From Phycisphaeraceae bacterium (GTDB taxonomy: Bacteria > Planctomycetota > Phycisphaerae > Phycisphaerales > SM1A02): a DNA stretch of 64,000 bases. Shown piece by piece: positions 58,409-64,000 of this stretch. The stretch spans positions 2,237,205 to 2,301,204 of the forward strand of contig CP054178.1 of NCBI GenBank assembly GCA_015709595.1. The letters are read 5' to 3'. Numbering within the stretch: position 1 is the first letter of the stretch; each line of letters begins with the position of its first letter. Under the pieces are notes generated by a model. That model ran no database searches, was not told the origin of the DNA, and saw nothing but the letters and a program-made list of their open reading frames with translations. The translations under genes were made by a program, and so were the position numbers.

Positions 58409-60706
58409 TCATCCGCCGCTCCTCTCCCCGCCGCCTCGGCGGAAGGCATCGGACCGCACGATCGCGCGCACGAGCGAGGCGACCGTCGGCTCCTGCTCCA
58501 GCGCTTCGACCAGGCGCGCGACGAGCGGCTCATCCGCATCCATCACGCCGCGCCCCAGCGCGTAGGTAAGCAGGTGTCTGGCCAGCGAACGAAGATAGGC
58601 CTGATCGGTGAGCAGGAGTTTCTGCAGGTCATCCATGCCGCGCAGGGTCCGCCCGTCGGGCAGTTCGCCCAGCGAATCGACGGGAAGTCCGCTGTCGGTG
58701 GCGCGGTAGCGTCCCACGGGGTCGAAGTGCTCCAGCGCGAAGCCCAGGGCGTCCATGCGTCGGTGGCAGACGGAGCAGTTGGGGTCGGCGCGGTGCTGGG
58801 CCAGCACCTCGCGCACGGTGCGGGCCCGGGTCTTGTCCCTGGCCGCCTCGAAACTGTCGGCGCCGGGGGGCGGGGGCGGTGGGGCGTCATCCAGCAGGGC
58901 TTCCAGCACCCACTTGCCGCGCTTCACCGGGCTCGTGCGCGTGGGGTTGCTGGTGGCGGTGAGCACGCCCGCGTGGGCGATGACGCCGCCCGTCATGCCG
59001 CGCGGCAGCCGCACGCGGCGCATGTGCTCGCCGCGCACGCCGGGGATGCCGTAGTGCCTGGCCAGCCGCTCGTTGAGGAAGGTGAAGTCGCAGGCGAGCA
59101 GGTCGCGCACGCTGCGGTTCTCGCGCAGCACGGCGTCGAAGAGCAGGATCGTCTCCGCCTGCATGGCGCTCAGCAGCGACGCATCCACACCCGGAAAACG
59201 CGCCGGGTCGGGCGAGCGCTGCGGCAGGTCGCGGATCTGCAGCCACTGAGTGGCGAAGTTCTCCGCCAGGGCGATCGAGCGCGGGTCCGCCAGCAGGCGC
59301 GTCGCGTGCTGCTCCAGCCCCTGCGGCGAGTTCAGTTCCCCCGAGCCGGCGGCCTTGAGCAGTTCCTCATCCGGTCCGCTGCTCCACAGGAAGTACGAGA
59401 GCCGCGTCGCCAGTTCGTAGCCGTCCAGATCGCGCGGCCGCCCGCTGCTGGGCTCCGGGCGATAGAGGAATCGCGGCGAGACGAGCATCGCCGTCACCGC
59501 GGTGCGCACGCGCGACTCGGGCGTGCCCTCGGTTCCGGCCACGTCGAGCAGATCCTTCACGTCGGCCTGCGAGACCGGGCGGCGGAAGGCGCTGGTCGCC
59601 AGCCGGGCGACGGTGTCGCGCACCCATCGTTCCGGGTCGCGCTGGCGCAGTGCGTCGCGGTTGGCGGCGGCGCGCTGGGCGGCCCCGCCCACGCCGGCGT
59701 CGAGCGGACCCTCGATGCTGATGGCGATGATCGCCGCGTTGCGGTCGCGGTTGCGCGGATCGGGGTCATCCGCCTTGTAGTAGTCATTGGTGAATGCCGC
59801 CCCGAGGCGGCGAGCGCCCGCGTTGACCACCACCTCGGCGGTGAACGCGCCAGGCGCATCGAGCGGGTTGGGCACGTCGAACGTCCTGACGGCGCGGCCG
59901 TCCACCTGCAGGGCGATCTTGACCGGTTCGGGACCGGCCTGCTGACCTGCGGCCTCGATGGTGATGCGATACAGCCCGTTCATCGGAAAGTCATGCCGCG
60001 CGATCACCGTGGCGTTGGTGGACAGGTGCTGCACGCCGCCGCGCAGCGACGCCCCGCGCCCATCGACGCGCAACTCGCCGGCGGGCACGCGGCGGACCTG
60101 AGGCGTCTCGGGCAGCGGATCGGGAAACGCCTCGGAGGCGATGCGCTCCGCCGCGTCGAAGTACTTTTCCAGCAGCAGGGGCGGCATGGTGAGCACATCG
60201 CCGATCACGTCGAAGCCGTGGCCGACTTCGTCCGCCGGCAGGAACCGCGCCGCGTCGAAGTCCACGCCCAGCAGGTCGCGGATGGTGTTGGCGTACTCCA
60301 CGCGGTTGAGCCGCCGCATCACCACGCGGCCCGGGTCGACGGGTCCATCGACGGGGGCGGCCGCGCGGGCGCGGATCAGGTCATCCAGCATGATGACCGC
60401 CGCGGCCAGGTGCGCCGGGTCGGGGCGCGGCTCACCCTCTGGCGGCATGTCGCCATGCACCAGAACATTCCGCAGTGAACGAAGCGTCCTGAGGTCGATC
60501 GAGTCGGGTTCAACCGACAGCAGGGCCTTGAGATCAACTCGGCCCTTCGGGCGTGGCGGCTGATGACACGAGAGGCAGCTCGCTTCGAGAAGCGTCGCCA
60601 GTGCGTCGTTCGTCGCCGCGCCCGCGCCTTGCGCGAACGAAGTCCCGCCGGTCAGCATCGCCAGCGTGAAGGTCGTGGCCAACGGAATCTTCCGTGATTT
60701 CTTCAT
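58409..60706 (-). CDS. DUF1592-type cytochrome-containing protein (PSD/PSCyt domains)
   Basis: A 765-residue exported protein with the domain order typical of planctomycetes: signal peptide, a PSCyt1 haem motif 'ASCLSCHQPPRPKGRVDLKA' near residue 45, a DUF1587 segment ('RRLNRVEYANTIRDLLGVDF') near 130, DUF1595, DUF1592 ('LDGYELATRLSYFLWSSGPD') near 420, DUF1588 ('EHMRRVRLPRGMTGGVIAHA') near 560 and DUF1585 with 'CSVCHRRMDALGFALEHFDP' near 640. Such proteins are abundant in planctomycetes, of unknown function. ATG at 60706 has a weak CGAGGTCGC site. It precedes the DUF1552 gene after a 105-base gap. Confidence 0.9.
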   Translation of the reverse strand: MKKSRKIPLATTFTLAMLTGGTSFAQGAGAATNDALATLLEASCLSCHQPPRPKGRVDLKALLSVEPDSIDLRTLRSLRNVLVHGDMPPEGEPRPDPAHLAAAVIMLDDLIRARAAAPVDGPVDPGRVVMRRLNRVEYANTIRDLLGVDFDAARFLPADEVGHGFDVIGDVLTMPPLLLEKYFDAAERIASEAFPDPLPETPQVRRVPAGELRVDGRGASLRGGVQHLSTNATVIARHDFPMNGLYRITIEAAGQQAGPEPVKIALQVDGRAVRTFDVPNPLDAPGAFTAEVVVNAGARRLGAAFTNDYYKADDPDPRNRDRNAAIIAISIEGPLDAGVGGAAQRAAANRDALRQRDPERWVRDTVARLATSAFRRPVSQADVKDLLDVAGTEGTPESRVRTAVTAMLVSPRFLYRPEPSSGRPRDLDGYELATRLSYFLWSSGPDEELLKAAGSGELNSPQGLEQHATRLLADPRSIALAENFATQWLQIRDLPQRSPDPARFPGVDASLLSAMQAETILLFDAVLRENRSVRDLLACDFTFLNERLARHYGIPGVRGEHMRRVRLPRGMTGGVIAHAGVLTATSNPTRTSPVKRGKWVLEALLDDAPPPPPPGADSFEAARDKTRARTVREVLAQHRADPNCSVCHRRMDALGFALEHFDPVGRYRATDSGLPVDSLGELPDGRTLRGMDDLQKLLLTDQAYLRSLARHLLTYALGRGVMDADEPLVARLVEALEQEPTVASLVRAIVRSDAFRRGGGERSGG

Positions 60707-60827
60707 GCGACCTCGTTGTGGACCTGAGGCGCGCCCAAGGCCCGTCCATCCCTTTATATCGGAAGGATGCCCGAAGCGCAACGGGGAATCCGGAGCATTG
60801 CGGGAACCTTGTGAAGCACCCTCGCCT

Positions 60828-62045
60828 TCAGCACCCGGCGCTCGGCACATGCTCGGCCGCCTCTTCCACCAGTCGATCGACGTGTCGTCGCGCCAGATCG
60901 TCCGCCCGCATCACATCGTTCAGCGAGCACACGGGCGCCGCGGGCAGGGCTTGGAGCGTCATCGCCACCAGTTCGAAGATGCGTCCGAACGGGATGCGAC
61001 GATCGAGAAACGCGCCGACCGCCGCTTCGTTGGCGGCGTTGAAGACCGCCCCGGCGGCGCCTCCCCGGCGGATCACCTCCCAGGCCATGCGAATGGCGGG
61101 GAAGCGATCGTGATCCACCGGCTCGAAGGCCAATGATCGGAACGCGCCCCAGTCGAGCCGGCGCGAGCATCCCTCGGCGCGATGGGGCCACGTGAGCGCG
61201 TACTGGATCGGCGATTTCATGTCGGGCGGGCTGAGCTGCGCGAAGACCGAACCATCGCGGAACTCGACGAATGAATGCACGATGGATTGCGGGTGAACGA
61301 TCGCCTCGATGCGCCCGGGCTCAAGCCCGAAGAGGTGATGCGCTTCGATGACTTCCAGGGCCTTGTTCATCAGCGTGGCCGAGTCGATCGTCACCTTGGC
61401 GCCCATGTTCCACGTAGGGTGCCGCAGCGCCTCTTCCACCGTGGCGCGGTACGTTTCCTCCGCCCCGCGCGTGCGGAATGGTCCGCCCGAGGCGGTGAGC
61501 ACCACGCGGGCGACCTCGTCGGTGCTTCGCCCCGCCTGCAGGCACTGGAAGATGGCGCTGTGCTCCGAATCGACGGGCAGCAGGTTGATTCCCTTGGCGC
61601 GGACCAGGGGCATGACGATCTCGCCCGCGGCGACCAGCGTCTCCTTGTTGGCCAGCGCGATGTCGCAGCCGCGCTCGATGGCGGCGAGAATCGCCGGCAA
61701 CCCCGCGCTGCCCACCATGGCGCCGACGACGAGGTCGCCTGGACGGGCGGTCGACTCGATCAGATCCCGCGCCGCGTCCGGACCGGCGAACATGGTCCGC
61801 CCGTGGTAACTGCCTCGACCCGCGCTTCCGTCGCCATCGGCGATCGCCACCGCGCCCACGTTGAACCGCGACGCCTGCTCCAGCGCCAGCGACTCGTTCC
61901 GCCCCGCAGCCAGCCCGACCACCTCGAAGCGATGCGGCGTGCGGGCGTGCAGATGCTCCACCGCCGCCAGCGTATTGACGCCGATCGATCCCGTGGAGCC
62001 GAGAACGATGAGACGACGGGGGGATGTGGAACCGTGGTGTGGCAT
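60828..62045 (-). CDS. dxr: 1-deoxy-D-xylulose 5-phosphate reductoisomerase
   Basis: Second enzyme of the MEP isoprenoid pathway, converting DXP to MEP with NADPH. 405 residues. 'IVLGSTGSIGVNTLAAVEHL' is the NADPH loop; 'IALANKETLVAAGEIVMPLV' near 125, the metal/substrate motif 'LPVDSEHSAIFQCLQAG' near 155, 'LTASGGPFRTR' and 'KVTIDSATLMNKALEVIEA' follow, all as in Dxr. ATG at 62045 is preferred over a GTG 33 bases upstream. The gene ends 121 bases before the DUF1592 gene on the same strand, with no clear functional link. Confidence 0.95.
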   Translation of the reverse strand: MPHHGSTSPRRLIVLGSTGSIGVNTLAAVEHLHARTPHRFEVVGLAAGRNESLALEQASRFNVGAVAIADGDGSAGRGSYHGRTMFAGPDAARDLIESTARPGDLVVGAMVGSAGLPAILAAIERGCDIALANKETLVAAGEIVMPLVRAKGINLLPVDSEHSAIFQCLQAGRSTDEVARVVLTASGGPFRTRGAEETYRATVEEALRHPTWNMGAKVTIDSATLMNKALEVIEAHHLFGLEPGRIEAIVHPQSIVHSFVEFRDGSVFAQLSPPDMKSPIQYALTWPHRAEGCSRRLDWGAFRSLAFEPVDHDRFPAIRMAWEVIRRGGAAGAVFNAANEAAVGAFLDRRIPFGRIFELVAMTLQALPAAPVCSLNDVMRADDLARRHVDRLVEEAAEHVPSAGC

Positions 62046-62147
62046 GATCTGGGTCGGACGCGGCGGAGAATGAGTCACCCGCGAGGAACAGCGACTCCCA
62101 TCAGGGTATCGAACAAGCCGGCGCCGGGTCGTCCTTGCCGACGCGCT

Positions 62148-62528
62148 TCATCGCATCTCCGCCTCCTGCTCGTCGATCGCCTCCACCAGCCGCTTCGGCG
62201 CGGCGGCGCGCCAGGCGGTCTGAAGAAGCCCGCGGACAAGCCCTTGCCGGGCTTTCGACAGCGTAATGATCGTGCATCCCTGACGTCCCCACGCGCCGCT
62301 GGCGGGAGCGAGCGCCTCCGGGTGACTGGCGATGGCGGCGGCCTGTTGCGCGGGGCCGAGTTTCACCATCGCCCAGGTGGTGCGCCCCCGGGGTCCATCG
62401 GGCGGACCCAGTGAGGCGAAGATCCGACCCTTGGACGCCGGGACGCGAAAATCCGGGTGACCCATGTGGGCGGATTCGATCGTGTCTGGAAGGGCGAGAG
62501 CCAGGCGTCGAAAGGCATCGGCGGTCAT
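62148..62528 (-). CDS. MmcQ/YjbR family protein
   Basis: A 126-residue small protein with the YjbR-type fold: 'FRRLALALPDTIESAHMGHP' leading to 'DFRVPASKGRIFASLG' and a C-terminal 'GLLQTAWRAAAPKRLVEAID'. YjbR proteins have a CyaY-like, DNA-binding-like fold, but their function is not established. The ATG at 62528 ('MTADAFRRLAL') matches the usual family N-terminus; an upstream GTG at 62594 would add 22 residues. It is divergent from the pyruvate phosphate dikinase gene. Confidence 0.82.
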   Translation of the reverse strand: MTADAFRRLALALPDTIESAHMGHPDFRVPASKGRIFASLGPPDGPRGRTTWAMVKLGPAQQAAAIASHPEALAPASGAWGRQGCTIITLSKARQGLVRGLLQTAWRAAAPKRLVEAIDEQEAEMR

Positions 62529-62678
62529 GCCTGACGGTAGGCGGATGTCCGGTGCTTCGTCTCGAATCCGCGAGGCGATCGTCCATTGATCCACGGCTCC
62601 GGGCGCTTACGATTGAACTTCCCCGAAACCGCCGCGACAGTGCTCAAAAACCGCGGTGAACCCCCAAGGACAACCCTG

Positions 62679-64000
62679 ATGCCCGCCGGAACGATTGACC
62701 GCCCCCGCTCCCGCAAATCGAACGTTTCGTCCGCCTCCGGCGCCCTCGCCGCTCCCGCCAAGATGTGCTACTCCTTCGGGCGGCTGAAGACCGAGGGCAA
62801 GGGCGATCAGAAGAAACTGCTGGGCGGCAAGGGGGCCAACCTGGCGGAGATGTCGTCGATCGGGCTGCCCGTTCCCCCCGGCTTCACCATCACCACCGAC
62901 GTGTGCGCCGCGTATTACGCCAATGGCGAGCGGCTCCCCGCCGGGCTGATGGACGAGGTGCGATCGTGCATCGCCCTGCTGGAGAAGGAAACCGGCAAGA
63001 CCTTCGGGTCGAACGAGAACCCGCTGCTGGTCTCCGTGCGGTCGGGCGCGGCGGTTTCCATGCCGGGCATGATGGACACGGTGCTCAACCTCGGACTGAC
63101 GGATGATGCGCTGGCCGGGCTGATTCACGCCACCGGCAACGTGCGCTTCGCGTACGACGCCTACCGCCGCCTCATCAACATGTTCGGCGACGTGGTCATG
63201 GGCGTGCATCACGATCACTTCGAGGAGGCGTTCGACAGGGTCAAGCGGAAGTACGGCGCCAAGGAAGACACCGACGTGCCCATCGAGGGCATGCAGCAAC
63301 TGTGCGAGGCGTACAAGAAGGTCTACCGCGACCACGTGGGCGAGCCGTTCCCGCAGGACCCGTATCGCCAGCTGGAGCTGTCCATCGAGGCGGTGTTCAA
63401 GTCGTGGAACGCCCCGCGCGCCATCGCCTATCGGCGCATCAACGAGATTTCCGGCCTCAACGGCACCGCCGTCAACGTGCAGACGATGGTGTTCGGCAAC
63501 ATGGGGCAGGACTCGGGCACCGGCGTGGCCTTCACGCGCAATCCGTCCACGGGCGACAACACCTTCTACGGCGAGTTCCTCATCAACGCGCAGGGTGAGG
63601 ACGTGGTCGCCGGCATCCGCACGCCCCAGCCGGTGGCGGAGATGCCCCGGTGGAACAAGCAGGTCCACAAGCAACTTCTCGAAATCAAGGACATCCTCGA
63701 GAAGCACTACCGCGAGATGCAGGACATCGAGTTCACCATCGAGCGCGGCACGCTCTACATGCTGCAGACGCGCACCGGCAAGCGAACCGGCGCGGCGGCG
63801 GTCAAGATCGCCGTGGACATGGTGAAGGAAGGGTTGATCGATGAGAAACTGGCCCTCAAGCGCATTCCCGCCAACGACCTGACGCAACTGCTGCTGCCCA
63901 GCTTCTCCGAGTCGGACAAGAAGGGCGCCACCGTGCTGGCCAAGGGTCTGCCCGCCTCGCCCGGCGCGGCCACGGGCAAACTGGCGTTCACCGCCGATGA
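62679..64000 (+). CDS. ppdK: Pyruvate phosphate dikinase, N-terminal part
   Basis: The frame runs off the right end; 440 codons are visible of roughly 880-900. PPDK interconverts pyruvate, ATP and Pi with PEP, AMP and PPi. Visible parts are the ATP-grasp nucleotide domain: 'LLGGKGANLAEMSSIGLPVP' near residue 48, 'SVRSGAAVSMPGMMDTVLNL' near 120 and 'GTGVAFTRNPSTGDNTFYGE' near 285. The last residues 'LPASPGAATGKLAF' open the phosphohistidine domain, whose catalytic His lies beyond the window. An extra 28-residue N-terminal stretch precedes the family start 'MCYSFG' (ATG at 62763). AAGGA precedes ATG 62679. Confidence 0.93.
   Translation, partial: MPAGTIDRPRSRKSNVSSASGALAAPAKMCYSFGRLKTEGKGDQKKLLGGKGANLAEMSSIGLPVPPGFTITTDVCAAYYANGERLPAGLMDEVRSCIALLEKETGKTFGSNENPLLVSVRSGAAVSMPGMMDTVLNLGLTDDALAGLIHATGNVRFAYDAYRRLINMFGDVVMGVHHDHFEEAFDRVKRKYGAKEDTDVPIEGMQQLCEAYKKVYRDHVGEPFPQDPYRQLELSIEAVFKSWNAPRAIAYRRINEISGLNGTAVNVQTMVFGNMGQDSGTGVAFTRNPSTGDNTFYGEFLINAQGEDVVAGIRTPQPVAEMPRWNKQVHKQLLEIKDILEKHYREMQDIEFTIERGTLYMLQTRTGKRTGAAAVKIAVDMVKEGLIDEKLALKRIPANDLTQLLLPSFSESDKKGATVLAKGLPASPGAATGKLAFTAD

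Overview
The window is GC-rich DNA that is most likely from a flagellated planctomycete of the Phycisphaerae type. The supporting evidence is co-occurrence: type II/IV prepilin-like proteins in tandem, a DUF1592-type cytochrome protein next to a DUF1552 protein, secreted proteins ending in a Pro-rich motif, one hydrophobic helix and an Arg cluster (PEP-CTERM-like sorting signals), fibro-slime domain proteins, and a complete-looking late flagellar locus. No rRNA, tRNA, CRISPR array, transposase or phage gene was seen. The gene assignments are by reading motifs, not by database search.

Layout. Bases 1-7900 are a late flagellar cluster on the plus strand: flgK (5'-truncated), an oversized flgL, fliW, csrA and two 492-residue flagellins, each flagellin ending in a strong intrinsic terminator. 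Bases 7969-13468 are minus-strand housekeeping genes: an FmdB-like zinc ribbon, glucose-6-phosphate isomerase, a Spy-like lipoprotein, and a cystathionine beta-synthase/cystathionine gamma-enzyme pair (transsulfuration). Bases 13598-17274 hold three tandem prepilin paralogues that share nearly identical 3' ends and terminators. Bases 17706-22046 hold ybeY-corC and a fused transporter/spermidine-synthase-like protein. Bases 22394-28850 are plus strand: a secreted PEP-CTERM-like protein, ptsI, an RNase E/G with an Arg-tract tail, and nuoI. Two more PEP-CTERM-like proteins follow, the first with a 13-base homopolymer inside its signal peptide.

Bases 31070-34635 carry a tightly coupled three-gene operon, cotH-like kinase, VTC (polyphosphate polymerase) domain and DUF4956 membrane protein, which is the best candidate here for a poorly described system. 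Bases 34837-43786 mix a DUF6958-like protein, malate dehydrogenase, membrane proteins, a seven-repeat FG-GAP protein, an OmpH/Skp-like chaperone, a large unknown exported protein and an HPt plus response-regulator/GGDEF pair. Bases 44980-53409 hold a GNAT-aminotransferase fusion, a ThiF/MoeB-like E1 enzyme, small lipoproteins, two fibro-slime proteins and murA. Bases 53587-56883 are a penta-heme cytochrome c coupled to a NapH-like polyferredoxin membrane protein. Bases 56897-60706 are the DUF1592/DUF1552 pair, followed by dxr, a YjbR protein and the start of pyruvate phosphate dikinase, cut by the window edge.

Together the window serves motility (flagellum with a FliW-CsrA control circuit), central carbon metabolism (pgi, mdh, ptsI, ppdK), cell-envelope and isoprenoid synthesis (murA, dxr), amino-acid sulfur metabolism and a large exported proteome. 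Start codons were chosen from ribosome-binding sites and family N-termini; GTG starts are noted where chosen.
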